From the NCBI GenBank assembly GCA_014529385.2, contig CM043960.1:27231896-27295895 (forward strand): a stretch of 64,000 nucleotides of DNA, in the 5' to 3' direction. The position numbers and the translations under genes were made by a program. Below, one piece after another: positions 19,267-30,395 of the stretch; the first letter of the stretch is position 1, and the number at the start of each line of letters is the position of its first letter. The notes beneath the pieces are model-generated. The model had not been told where the DNA came from. It did no database searches and saw only the letters and a list, made by a program, of their open reading frames with translations. Source of the DNA: Adiantum capillus-veneris. Lineage: Eukaryota; Streptophyta; Polypodiopsida; Polypodiales; Pteridaceae.

Positions 19267-21873
19267 ATGGCTCCGAAGCGTGTAACTCAAAGTTCCAAGG
19301 ACGCCCATGCCGTTGCACCACCAAGGAAGGTGGGAAGAAAGGTGTCAACTCCAAACGTAGCTCATGTGGAAGCATCAATCGAAGAAGAAGTCGAAGCCGT
19401 CCAATCACTAGTACAGGAGTTAGCCGCACGCGCTCCAAATCCGGTAAGACAATTTATAATTCTGCATCGCTATTCATGTTTGAATTGGGAAGCTAAGCAT
19501 AGGGAACCCTTAAACCGTCCGAGAAACGTGATTCTATCACATGAAACAAGCATATGTTTTCATAGACTAGTGAAAGGACTGTTTGATAAATTGTTACTGT
19601 TTGTTGGATTGTTATTGTTTTTATTGTTTGATAAGAGGTTTCTGATTGATACGAAGAATTGGTTGATCATGTTTGATGAATCATTAATGAGATGAATTGT
19701 TGAAAGAATATATTTTGTTCTCGCGGGTAGCGAGATGATTCCGCGGATAGCGGAGATTAAAGCTGAGGTTATCGGCTCTCTTTTGTTCCTCGCGGTTAGC
19801 AAGATGCCTGGCGGTTAGCAAGATGCCTCGCGGGTAGCGGGAGGCCTCGCGGGTAGCGAGATGCGTCGCGGGAAGCGGGATGCCTCGCGGGTAGCGAGAT
19901 AGGAAGGTTGCGCAATTCGCGGTTAGCGAATAAATCGTTTGCAAAGGCTCTGTTGGTTAGACAGAGAAGGTCCGCGGGTAGCGGCAAAACTATGAGAAAT
20001 TGGAAAAGTTGTTTTGTTGAATAATAGGGTTGCCTTCATTAGAGTTGTTTGAATTGTTTTGGTATTGTTTGAAGGGCTGTATAAAAGAACCTGTGTTTGG
20101 AATTAATTAAGTAACACTGTTTGTATATGTAAAACAGTGTGGGAAAAAGTGTGCGTGTGGTGTGGAAAGTGGGGACTGGCTCAGGTTGCCAGTCAAGGAT
20201 GGGTGGATTCGAGTAGTCGAGTACTTTTCACTTTGTCTCAGTTAGTTAGAGATTTATCCCATATCATATTTTGGATTTAAGGATGGCGGCCGTGCCTCTT
20301 AAACATGGGGAAAAAGGCGTTGTTTTTGGATCCTTAATAAGTGAAAGGGATTTCTTCTCTTATAATGTAAGATCTAGAGTCCATAGAACCTTTAACCTCA
20401 TCGACCTGGCTTGTGGCGTAGGGTCTTGCAACTACGAACATAATAGGTGGAAGTATTCTTCTCTTTCCTTGCTCGTATCCTTCCTTCGCATTATCAAAGT
20501 AGGGTGTCGTCAATGGATTTAGAGGATAGAGAAGGCTATCTTCCGTGTCGCCCCGATCTTTTAGGATGGGGACCTTACAGTTGGTATTAGAGATTAGGTT
20601 AAAAAGATTTAGTTGGCTACTTTAAGCTTCTTCATGTGTATGGTTTTCTATTCCCATTATGAGACTCGCAAGGATATTACAATATGCCGATTGATGTATA
20701 TCATAGTTATGGTTGAAACCTCTAGTATGGTTGCTCTTGGAGAGATCTTTTGTAGAATCCTATATGACATTTTGATGATTTATGATTAAAAGATTGAGTT
20801 ATTTTCTACAAAGACATTGTTTGACTGGTTAAGTCATGTAAGTGAGTTGTTTGGTGTAGATTGAATGAGCCATGACTGGTTAAGTCATGTGATTGAGATA
20901 ATCATGACTGGTTAAGTCATATGGATAAGTTTTGATGGACTGGTTAAGTCAATATTGGTTAAGTTATGTGATTGGGTTTTAATGAATCGGATAAGTAAGG
21001 ATTGATTAAGTCATACGATTGAGCTTTTAGTGGACTGGATAAGTCTAAGTTTCAAAAGTACCCTATTGATTTGAGTTATTATAAACATTGATGTACACTC
21101 AGGGGAATCCTCAAATCACTTCTACGTTGGAAAACCCTCAGAACGATGCTCTCTATACGGAGATTCAGGAGAAGAAGTTGTTGCTCAAACAAATGCAACC
21201 ACCTTCTTTTAAAGGAGAGGGTGATGATATTGAGAAAGAAGCAGAAGTATGGATTGAAGCTATGGATGATTACTTCTCTGCTGCGAGAACCACACCTGCA
21301 AATCAAGCGATATTAGGGATGTTTCGCCTCTCAGGGGAAGCGAAATTATGGTGGAAACAACATTGTCGTGACATGGGAGTGTTGGAGAACTCTCAGAGTT
21401 GGTGGGAGATCAAACAAGCGGTGAAGGAAAGATACTTACCTCCTGCCAATGAAGCGATAAAGATGAATGAGTTCTTTAGCTTGAAACAATACAGTTTATC
21501 TTTGGAAGAGTACTACTCAAATTTTGTAAGGCTTAGACGTTACGCATCATCAATGACCATAGAGCAGCAGGTAGCTCGCTTTTGTCAAGGATTAAGAGAA
21601 CCCATTTGCTCGCGATTGGAAGCCTTGAAACCTACCATTGTACAAAATGCTTTACTACGAGCCAAACCTTTAATGAAGGAACAAGGGATTACAAGAAGAA
21701 TTGAACAGAATCAAAGTATCAAAGATACACAACCACAAAGGGTTTATGCTGCTAATGCGCAAGATTCTCGACGCTTGAATGTTCGATGCTTTGAATGTGG
21801 GGAGTTGGGACATTATCGGAACTCTTGTCCACAACGAACTAATAGAGCAGTAGTAGCAAGCGAAGTAGACTAA
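19267..21873 (+). CDS. TR-GAG Gag, intact copy (predicted spliced, 315 aa)
   Basis: Predicted exon 1 is 19267-19443 (ATG in context AGCTATGGC, 59 codons, 'MAPKRVTQSSKDAHAV...') inside the LTR. Exon 2 is 21103-21873. The donor is CCG|GTAAGA and the acceptor ACTCAG|GGG, both phase 0, removing a 1659-bp intron that contains the rest of the LTR, both hairpin clusters and the PBS. The body has the Ty3 capsid core ('GDDIEKEAEVWIEAMDDYF', 'AKLWWKQHCRDMG', 'YYSNFVRLRRYASS'), a basic linker, and the knuckle 'CFECGELGHYRNSC' (CX2CX4HX4C). An unspliced alternative starts at the ATG at 21091 and gives 260 aa without the N-terminus. Gag would build particles and bind RNA. There is no pol downstream; translation ends at 21873, shortly before the PPT. 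Splicing is inferred, not shown. Confidence 0.8.
19720..19985 (+). repeat. GGNTA hairpin cluster, second half of middle LTR
   Basis: Best-preserved cluster. CTCGC-GGGTA-GCGAG (19720-19734), TCCGC-GGATA-GCGGA (19740-19754), ATTCGC-GGTTA-GCGAAT (19915-19931), CTCTGTT-GGTTA-GACAGAG (19948-19966) and CCGC-GGGTA-GCGG (19972-19984) are fully paired, allowing one G-U. Confidence 0.88.
20582..20593 (+). other. Primer binding site, mutated (second internal region)
   Basis: TGGTATTAGAGA: the tRNA-iMet-type PBS with two changes compared with the copy at 15993. Confidence 0.75.
20823..21049 (+). repeat. GGNTA hairpin cluster in the TR-GAG leader (right copy)
   Basis: GACT-GGTTA-AGTC at 20823-20835 and CATGACT-GGTTA-AGTCATG at 20871-20889 are perfect. 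It otherwise parallels the cluster at 16234-16456. Confidence 0.86.
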
Positions 21874-21968
21874 GGACATCACTCTTTTGGATATATTGAG
21901 GGTCGAGATCATGTAATTAGAGTAGGGGTATTCTCAGTTTTTCTCGAGATGAGGACATCTTGAATCCT

Positions 21969-21982
21969 TAAGTTGGGGAGAT
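21969..21982 (+). other. Polypurine tract (second internal region)
   Basis: 'TAAGTTGGGGAGAT' immediately 5' of the LTR start at 21983. Confidence 0.85.
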
Positions 21983-22443
21983 TGTAATGTACCCAACATT
22001 TACCCTTATAAATCATTTTCGATATTTTGCAAAGTAATTGAGAGTCTCAATTTTGTGAGTCATCATGAGTTTATCAGAGCAATCGGACTGAAAATCGGGT
22101 TCCGAATCCATTTATTTATGATCTTTCTTTATTTTGAACAATAGATTTATGTGGGAACCTAATCTATGTATGAAGAAAAAGCTTAGAAATAGTATTTTTA
22201 GGAAAGAAAGAGAGGTGAGTCAAAATTAGGATACTTCTTTCTTTCTCTCTTTCAATATAGAATGGGAACTTGTAAGTATAGAGCTTTTTAGAATCGCGTA
22301 TAGAATTCGTGTACGCAAAAAATAAAATAAAATAAATAAATAATAATATATATATATTTTTATATAGAGCCGCGATGACGCGCGAGCTTTTATCTTCTCC
22401 TATTCTTGAAACCTCTCAGTATTCTTAGCACCCCCTTAGGGCC

Positions 22444-22451
22444 TATATAAA
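22444..22451 (+). promoter_or_regulatory. TATA box of right LTR
   Basis: TATATAAAGGACCC, same position as in the other LTRs. From a 3' LTR it would read into the flanking AUT integrase, antisense to it. Confidence 0.72.
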
Positions 22452-23115
22452 GGACCCTTCTCCTCTCACTTTTAACACACACATCTACAGAAGCGGAAGC
22501 TCTCTTGCAACGATGCGCCGGAGGAAGCCTCTCTCCCTTAACCTCTCATCTTCAAGCCATCTCCATCTCCAATTTTTGATGTGCCTTCACCTGATTTGTG
22601 AACACACACTCTCTCTTTCTCTCTCTCCATCAACGCGCTTTTCTTTTGTCCATTCCGAAGCTATGGCTCCGAAGCGTGTAACTCAAAGTTCCAAGGACGC
22701 CCATGCCATTGCACCACCAAGGAAGGTGGGAAGAAAGGTGTCAACTCCAAACGTAGCTCATGCGGAAGCATCAATCGAAGAAGAAGTCGAAGCCGTCCAA
22801 TCACTAGTATAGGAGTTAGCCGCACGCGCTCCAAATCCGGTAAGACAATTTATAATTCTGCATCGCTATTCATGTTTGACTTGGGAAGCTAAGCATAGGG
22901 AACCCTTAAACCGTCCGAGAAACGTGATTCTATCACATGAAACAAGCATATGTTTTCATAGACTAGTGAAAGGACTGTTTGATAAATTGTTACTGTTTTT
23001 TGGATTGTTATTATTTTTATTGTTTGATAAGCGGTTTCTGATTGATACGAAGAATTGGTTGATCCTGTTTGATGAATCATTAATGAGATGAATTATTGAA
23101 AGAATATATTTTGTT

Positions 23116-23420
23116 CTCACGGGTAGCGAGATGATTCCGCGGATAGCGGAGATTAAAGCTGAGGTTATCGGCTCTCTTTTGTTCCTCGCGGTTAGCGAGA
23201 TGCCTCGCGGGTAGCGGGATGACTGGCGGTTAGCAAGATTCCTGGCGGTTAGCGAGATGCCTCGCGGGTAGCGGGATGCTTGGCGGGTAGCGAGATGCCT
23301 CGCAGGTAGCGGGATGCCTCGCGGGTAGTGAGATGGGAAGGTTGCGCAATTCGCGGTTAGCGAATAAATCCTTTGCAAAGGCTCTGTTGGTTAGATAGAG
23401 AAAGTCCGCGGGTAGCAGCA
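23116..23420 (+). repeat. GGNTA hairpin cluster in right LTR
   Basis: Contains TCCGC-GGATA-GCGGA, CTCGC-GGTTA-GCGAG, ATTCGC-GGTTA-GCGAAT and TCTGTT-GGTTA-GATAGA. In the last, two G-U pairs replace the pairs of the 6268 copy. Extra CTCGC-type units make this the longest LTR cluster. Confidence 0.85.
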
Positions 23421-24013
23421 AAACCATGAGAAATTGGAAAAGTTGTTTTGTTGAATAATAGGGTTGCCTTCATTAGCGTTGTTTGAATTGTCTTGGTATT
23501 GTTTGAAGGGCTGTATAAAAGAACCTGTGTTTGGAATTAATTAAGTAACACTGTTTGTATATGTAAAACATTGTGGGAAAAAGTGTGCGTGTGGTGTGGA
23601 AAGTGGGGATTGGCTCAGGTCGCCAGTCAAGGATGGGTGGACTCGATTAGTCGAGTACTTTTCACTTTGTCTCAGTTAGTTAGAGATTTATCCCATATCA
23701 TATTTTGGATTTAAGGATGGCGGCCGTGCCTCTTAAAATCGGGGAAAAAGGCGTTGTTTTTGGATCCTTAATAAGTGAAAGGGATTTCTTCTCTTATAAT
23801 GTAAGATCTAGAGTCCATAGAACCTTTAACCTCATCGACTTGGCTTGTGGCGTAGGGTCTTGCAACTACGAACATAATAGGTGGAAGTATTCTTCTCTTT
23901 CGGTACTCTTATCCTTGCTTCGCATTATCGGAGTAGGGTGTCGTCAACGGATTTAGAGGATAGAGAAGGCTATCTTCCATATCGCCCCGATCTTTTAGGA
24001 TGGGGACCTTACA

Positions 24014-25145
24014 GTATGCGATACTAAAGTTCAATTCTGTCCCAATTTTCTTGAAGAGGGAAGTCCAAAAATTTGAAGTAAACTTTGCATCTCGATCACT
24101 TACAATTTTCTTGGGTAATCCATGCAATCTGAAAACCTCTTTAATAAATAGTCGTGCAATATCAGAGGTGGTAAATGTTGTCTTGACTGGTATGAGATGT
24201 GAAACCTTCGTGAGTAGATCAACGACCACCATAAGTGAGTTGTACCCACCTTGTACTGTAGGTAATCCCGAGACAAAGTCCATGCTTATACATTCCCACT
24301 TCATTTGCGGAATGTCCAGAGGTTGAAGTCTACCGAGAAGTTTAACTCTTTCAGCCTTAATCCTTTGGCATGTTAAGCACTAGCGAACATAGCGTAGTAC
24401 ATCTGCCTTCTGTCCAATCCGATAGAAGCTTTTAGTACTGCATTGAGAGTCTTTTCATAACCTGGGTGTCTTGAAGTAGGGCTATTGTGGGCTTCGAACA
24501 AAATAGCCTTCTTTAAGTTAGGATCCCTCGGTACACATAACCTATCTCTATAATAGAGACAAAGTCCATCTTCTGAAAAGTGTATCATTGAAGGTATAGT
24601 CTTTGACTCTCCAGATCGAACAAGGTTAAGCTGCCTTTGATACTCTAGATTAGATGATGCAGCTTCCTTAATCCTTTCAATGATCGGGTTGTTGGGTATA
24701 GATATGAGTCCCACAAAAGGTTTCCGACTCAATGAATCTACAACCGTGTTTTCTTTCCCAGGGCGGTAGAGAATATCAAAGTCATACTCTTGTAAAAGCT
24801 CCACCCATCGCCTTTGTCACATATTCAAGGTTGCTTGGGTAAAGATCCACTTTAAGCTCTTATGGTCGGTTATAAATCAAAACTTCCTTCCCAATAAATA
24901 GTGTCTTCATAGCGTTAAAGCATCAATGATTGCCAACAGTTTGAGATCATGGGTCGGTTGGTTCTTTTCATGAACCTTAAGCTTATGTGAGGTGAAAGCT
25001 ATTGGTCTGCCTTCTTGAGTTAACACTCCTCCAACTGCTATTCCACTAGCATCAGTGACAACTTCAAAGGCTTGATTGAAATTTGGTAGCTTTAAACATG
25101 GAGATGTAATCACATATTGCTTAAGTTGGTCGAACCTTTCTTGAT
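24014..25145 (-). pseudogene. AUT RNase H and N-terminal two-thirds of integrase
   Basis: From 25145 downward: the RNase H start ('FEVVTDASGIAVGGVLTQEG', with the first catalytic Asp), 'TDHKSLKWIF', 'DILYRPGKENTVVDSLSRK', the H2C2 finger ('EAHNSPTSRHPGYEKT', then 'CLTCQRIKAE' behind a TAG stop and frame change), and the integrase core. The core has 'MDFVSGLP' (Asp 1) and 'KKIVSDRDAKFTSNFW' (Asp 2). At 24018 the frame runs into the TR-GAG target duplication and resumes at 14009 with the catalytic Glu. Frameshifts near 24370 and 24810-24900 make it a pseudogene. The LARD-like element separates it from RT at 25146. Confidence 0.9.
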
Positions 25146-28100
25146 TGTAAGGTCCCTCCCTAAACCCTAGAGCCATTCAAAAAAAAATTTCAGCCTAGAA
25201 AATAATTTAGAAAAAGTAAGACCTACAAAGAAGTTATACGAACAACGAGACTTTACTCTAGAATGAAAAGACAAAGATATTTCACATAAGAAATTACGTC
25301 ATCCCTATATTTTTCCTTTAAGATTAAGATTATTTTATGCCTGTTTGTCAAAAGCCGCGTGGGAACTGATCTAGATCGAGAATTAAGAGAAAAAGGGACT
25401 AACTTAATTGAAAGGTAAAGTTAAGAGATAAGAACCAAGATGAAAATTGGGCTCCAATAGCATTTGAGAAGAGAATTTGGGATCCAAAAGGAATTGAGAA
25501 GAGAATTGGGGTCCAATAGGAATTGAGAAAATAATACCTACCATTTCCTATATAAGCACCCCCTCTCCTTTGTATTTTTAGACACACATATATTGCTAAG
25601 CTACTTGCATACTTGCCATACTCAAGACTACGCTTAAGTAAATCAAGGTTTCCATTAAACCTTGCTCTTGAAGGCTAAACCCTCAACTCTCTTCCTCTCT
25701 TGAAGGCCAAACCCTCAACTCTCTTCCTCTCTTGAAGGCCAAACCCTTGAGGGTTTTGTAAAGAAGCTCCTCTCTCATTCCTCTTCACCATAAATCCCTT
25801 TCCTTCTTCTTGAGCCTCACATCTCTTCAAGAAGGACATCAACCCCACTTTACTCTTGTTTAGAGGAGGTAATCTTCATTTCTAGTAAGATTAATTAATC
25901 CATGAGTTTCAATACTAGGAAGGTTTATGTGCATCATTTTAGGTTTAAGCTTTAATGGTAACCTTGGAATTAGGGTTAAGTATTAATGGTAGCTATGCAT
26001 CATAAAGTTAGGCTTCAAAGGTAGATTTTTACTCATAAGCTAAGCTTTAAAGGTAACTTTGCACTTAGATGTAAGGTTTAGTGACTACCTTGCATTTTTA
26101 GGTTTTAAGCTTTAATGGAAACCTTGCAATTAGGGTTAAGTGATAAGAGTATCTATGCATCATTAATTTAAGTTTAATAGGTAGATTTACACTCATAAGC
26201 TAAGCTTTAATGGTAACCTTGCACGTAGATGTAAGCTTTAGTGATTACCTTGCATTTTTAGGTTTAAGCTTTAATGGAAACTTTGCAATTAGGGCCAAGT
26301 GATAAGAGTATCTATGCATCATAATGTTAAGCTTCAAAGGTACATTTGCTCTCGTAAGCTAAGCTTTAATGGTAACTTTGCACTTAGCCGTAAGCTTTAG
26401 TGACTACCTTGCATTTTTAGGTTTAAGCTTTAATGGAATCCTCGCAATTAGGTTAAGTGCTAAGAGTATCTGTACATCTTTAAGTTAAGTTTCAAAGGTA
26501 TATTTTCACTCTTAAGATAAGCATTAATGGTAACTTTGCACTTAGGTGTAAGCTTTAGTGACTACCTTGTATTTTAGGTTTAAGCTTTAATGGAAAGCTC
26601 GAAAACTCATAAATTATAGGATGACCTTCTAGCTTCCTAAAATGCAAAGCTAGGTACCATAAGAAAAGAGTAGTTGTCTAAGCTCAATAGAAGTAGTTCA
26701 ATTTTTGGTATTGAAGAGTATTTCTAAAGTTTTCAATTTCAAGTTTGTTTGCAAATACGGGATGGGGGAGATAGGGGATAACTTCGCGGAATTGATCTCC
26801 GTGTTGTTTGAACGGAAAACTCTACAAGCTTCCATGGAGATGTCGCATGGATGGCAAAGGATTGCAAAAACTTGGGAATCGACAAAACGGGGATTGAACT
26901 TAAAAAAGTTGGCATTTCCGAAGAGACATTAACCATCAAATGCCTATGGCAAAAACTCGCTTGTATTTTCTAAATAAACTTGGCTGGTAGATAATTAATG
27001 AAAGTAGGAATCAAGGTTGATAAATGAATGAACCTGGGAATTACCAACTAGGAGTTAAAAAAGGAATCTCGAGAGGTGATAGGGATAGCCCATTGCAAAA
27101 CATAGATTTAACTAAGAGTTTTGAAGATTGTCTGGAAATGACCGGGAACCAAGATGGATCTTCTTGGGGTCAATTTGATTGAAAGGCCGGCCCATTGAGA
27201 GAATTCTCTTGGGGAACTTGTCGGAGATTGGCCTGGCCCTTTTCGGCTAGGGCAGTGTAACCGGCAAGTTGTTATACCTAGGTCATTCATGCCCGAGGGA
27301 TAAGGGATGAATGGGTTTGTTTTATTTTTGCCCGGCCAGGTGAAGTACCCGCGGTATCTTATTGGAAATCGGCCATAATCCGGGTATGGCCTGATGCCAA
27401 TAGTTGGATGAGAAGGTTATACTCAGGGAGGATGATGTGAATTTAATTAAGGAAATTTGTTGGACTTGGTTGCTTAAAAAGGAACTGGAAATGCTAGGAA
27501 TATAGGGGCTATCCTGTGCATCTGTCACCAGATGGTGCTATACCTCTCGAAATAAAATGCTTAGGAAGGAATGATTAAATTACTTGATGAGCCTTTGATC
27601 CCAAACACTTAATTCTGGGAAATATTGTGAAGGTGATGCCATTTTGATGGCTTGTAATCGATTATCTTGGCTTGAATGGGGAGGTAAGATGAATTGGTTG
27701 AAACTAAATGTGTTGCATGATTAGTTAGGGAACTAGTTACAAGCTAATTATAGTAGATAAAGGAAAGGAAATGAATTAAAAGTTTTTAAATAAAGATTTG
27801 GTGGGAACAACCAGATGAATTTCATTGAACGAGGGTATGCAACAGATTGCATGCTGCTTGTTGTTTGATGATGTCTGATAGACTACTGTCTTCCTGATTT
27901 TGTAGTAGTTAAGTACTACCTCGGGAAGGGATTTTCATGAAATGGTTCGGTGGGTGGGTGGATCCAGAGGGTCAGATGGCCGGATGTTGATTTGAAAATT
28001 TTATGTTAAACGTTAGGACTATGTGAGATGAAAATGGGTAACCGGGGATGAAGGAGACCAGGTAGGATTGCAAGATCCCTCTTCTTAGGGGAAAGTGAAT

Positions 28101-28444
28101 AACTGTCGTGCCTGCTTTTCATGAAAAAGGGGTTATCACCATGAACCAAGGGAGAACAAGAAAGCAAGAGCATATCCTCAAGTTAAAGATCAAGAGAATC
28201 AAGACTAAGGACCACGATTTTGGGTGCGAAAAGCTGTCAAGGACATATTGATTATGAGAAGCGGATAGAATCATTGAATGAAGGGATGTACCCCCTTGGG
28301 TTGGCATTCGAGATAGGTTGGAGTTGTGTCTGAATATTGGTCCCAAGTGGGAGGGATACCTGCAGATAGATCTACGTCACTCCCTAGAAGTTTCTGGAGG
28401 AATGAGGGAGGTGAGTATGGTCGAGTATGGGCATGGCCCTCACA
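25146..28444 (+). repeat. LARD-like element 5' LTR
   Basis: 3299 bp to the first CTCACA terminus. A 176-bp duplication then repeats the terminus, ending at 28620. A (CAACTCTCTTCCTCTCTTGAAGG)-type direct repeat lies near 25685-25745. The 3' LTR copy is at 32191-35534. Confidence 0.9.
25941..26577. repeat. Four 159-bp tandem repeats in the 5' LTR
   Basis: The phrase AGGTTTAAGCTTTAATGG recurs at about 25941, 26100, 26261, 26420 and 26577. Intervening sequence also repeats (GCTAAGCTTTAATGGTAA, GTAAGCTTTAGTGA). The same array is present in the 3' LTR at 33032-33667. Confidence 0.88.
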
Positions 28445-28634
28445 AGTGGTATCAGAGAGGATTGTACCCCGTTGGGTTGGCATTCAAGATAGGCCGGAGT
28501 CCTGTCTGAATGTCGGTCCCAAGTGGGAGGGATACCTGCAGATAGATCTACATCATTCCTTGGAACGGTCTGGAGGACTAAGGGAGGTGAGTAGGGTCGA
28601 GGCTAGGTATGGCCCTCACAAGTGGTATCAAAGC
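28269..28634 (+). repeat. Tandem duplication of the LTR end plus PBS start
   Basis: A 176-bp unit containing the LTR 3' terminus occurs twice (to 28444 and to 28620). Each is followed by AGTGGTATCA. The first is followed by GAGAGG and the second by AAGCC, the start of the primer-binding site. The 3' LTR has a single copy. Confidence 0.88.
28623..28634 (+). other. Primer binding site of the LARD-like element
   Basis: TGGTATCAAAGC, tRNA-iMet type with one change, two bases after the LTR end. Confidence 0.82.
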
Positions 28635-28782
28635 CTAATTTTGAATCTTGGACCTTGGAATTTGGAATTTTGGATTTAAGATTAATGCATGAGAGAAAAA
28701 CAACTCAGTCTAGCACCCAAATTTCAATTATATTACAAAATGAAGTGTTAACGTTCCATTAAATTATTCAAAAATTTTCAAG

Positions 28783-28989
28783 ATGGCTTGGGATCTGCCA
28801 AAAGAAATTCAACGGATTATCTATGAGAGGATGAAAATTGTGATTCTAGAGCGAAGGCTCGCTATGCTGGAACCTTTTAAGAATCTCATAAATGATAGAT
28901 TTATGAAGGTTGGAATTTATCAAGATTGGAAGACTACATGGAATGGCAAGGATGAAATTTTTGTTTACATCAATACAATGAGAAATTGA
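28783..28989 (+). CDS. Short ORF in LARD leader, unrecognised (68 aa)
   Basis: It starts ATGGCTTGGGATCTG about 150 bp after the PBS, where a gag would normally begin. The product is charged ('KEIQRIIYERMKIVILERRLAMLEPFKNL') and probably helical. I see no Gag core or zinc knuckle. It could be the decayed start of a gag, but could equally be chance. Sequence from 28990 to 29570 has no recognisable coding content. Confidence 0.3.
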   Translation: MAWDLPKEIQRIIYERMKIVILERRLAMLEPFKNLINDRFMKVGIYQDWKTTWNGKDEIFVYINTMRN

Positions 28990-29574
28990 GTAATTATTCA
29001 CTGAATTGAAGAAGTCTTGTTGAGTGCAAGAGTTGCGGATTTTTCCAAGTTTTCTTTTGTTAGGACTTCATGAGAATTCAATATTACTGTAAATCGTACC
29101 AAGATAACCTTTAGACAAAAGGATTTTTTTGATCAAGTGAAGAATTGGATTGCCAAATTGCAAGTCATAAGAAAGAATCTTAAGAGTGCAAGTGATGACC
29201 AAGTTTTTTTATTAAAGTCCGACCAAAAGAAATCCCTTAAAGATGGGAAAGTGCAAGAGATAAGCTCATAAATTATGCGGATCATTCAAAGACTTGAGAA
29301 GAATAAGAAAGCAAACTTATGAGTTAGCCAAGAACTTTAAAGTGAGAATCTTTACCCAAGACTATTGTAGACGAAAGACCATTTGCAGAAATCAAAGGTA
29401 CACAGTAAAGAGAAGTCATTAAAAAACTCATTGGCAATTGAAGAAGAGAGACTGGAATTTGAAGAAAAGAAAATACTAACAATACTCAAATTTTCCAAAA
29501 AGGGTTATTTCTTCAATTAAAGCCAAAAAGGATTACAAGGGAGGCAGGAAGTAATTACAAAGAGGCAAAAAAGT

Positions 29575-30090
29575 TTACAACTCATGAAGATCCTCTAATA
29601 TATGGTCACATAACCAAGTATCGCAAGCGCCACACCTGTTAGGACGCTCACCCTCTCGAATGGTTCTACGAGAAATAGCTTGAGCAATTTCTTGGGTATG
29701 AGCTGAGAAGAGAAAAGGACCTCTAAGAGGAAGACTCCAGATGGTATCAAGGAAAATCTTAGAATGGGAGATAAACTGCACAAGTAAGAAGAACCTTGCA
29801 GATAACCCAAGAACTCGTGTCCTTTTGATGCAGTAGTATTGAGGGCGAAGTCTGAGAGCCTCTGTAACCATAGCAAGTCAGATATTGTTGCGAAAATGGT
29901 CTCTACCCCAGAGAGTCACTCTTGTGAGATGTCGCCATGTCTTCCATATCGTCTGGTCGGCACAAGAATTTGACTGAGGGAAGAGGAGATCTTTGTATCG
30001 CTCTAAGAACTGTCTTTTAACTGCCTCATTTGCACTCTGCAAGTGAGAGATGCATACAGGAAGAACCAAGTCTTCTTGCCAAGACTCCAT
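29575..30090 (-). pseudogene. Antisense ORF inside the LARD, one in-frame stop (about 170 codons)
   Basis: Read against the element, an open frame runs from 30090 to 29575. It is broken only by a TGA at 29880-29878, with the same frame continuing on both sides. It begins 'MESWQEDLVLPVCISHLQSA', includes 'WKTWRHLTRVTLWGRDHF', and ends with a CxxC-bearing tail ('RPNRCGACDTWLCDHILE'). I recognise no family. Antisense ORFs are known in some long plant Ty3 elements, and a captured host fragment is the other possibility. Confidence 0.4.
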
Positions 30091-30395
30091 CAGATAAGAA
30101 AATGACTAAGTTACAAGAGAGTGAAGATCACAAAAATAAGAGGATAACAAGTGCTTATAAAGAAGGGATTGCCAATAGCTTATAAAGAAGAAGTAGCGTA
30201 TCGAAGAAACCACAAACACGATGAATTATTCAAGAAGATAGCTTATTAAGAAAGATTTTTCATGACTCCAATATTATATTAGCAGATTTTTGGGGGATGA
30301 AGAAGTGTAAGAGAGAAGTCAAGTTGAAAGCGTTAACAAGAAGTTAAATCGCGAGGCGTATCCAAGAAGCTTCATCAATTACGTAGTTTATTTGA

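Larger units (their letters stand above)
17392..20579 (+). repeat. Chimeric middle LTR of the TR-GAG array
   Basis: 3188 bp, against about 2 kb for its neighbours. It consists of the first 1.4 kb of one LTR (17392 to about 18788) joined to an LTR lacking its first 190 bp (about 18784-20579). The two share TTAGA at the joint. Two TATA boxes (17846-17853 and 19038-19045) and two hairpin clusters are therefore present. The joint falls inside the 'CTCTGTTGGTTAGACAGAG' hairpin. Confidence 0.9.
14010..24013 (+). mobile_element. TR-GAG: gag-only Ty3 derivative in a tandem LTR array
   Basis: Structure is LTR (14010-15990), internal region 1, chimeric middle LTR (17392-20579), internal region 2, LTR (21983-24013). 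The 5-bp TSD GTATG is present at 14005-14009 and 24014-24018, so the whole array occupies a single insertion site inside the AUT integrase. The internal regions are only about 1.4 kb. They contain leader, PBS, gag ending just after the zinc knuckle, and PPT, with no pol. The family fits the published type 'terminal repeat retrotransposon with GAG domain'. LTR termini and gag closely match AUT, so AUT-like elements are the probable source of enzymes. Confidence 0.93.
21983..24013 (+). repeat. TR-GAG right LTR
   Basis: TGTAATGTACCC...GGGGACCTTACA, 2031 bp. It has a TATA box at 22444-22451, exon 1 at about 22663 with a premature TAG near its end, and a hairpin cluster at 23116-23420. It is followed by the GTATG target duplication. 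Confidence 0.93.
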
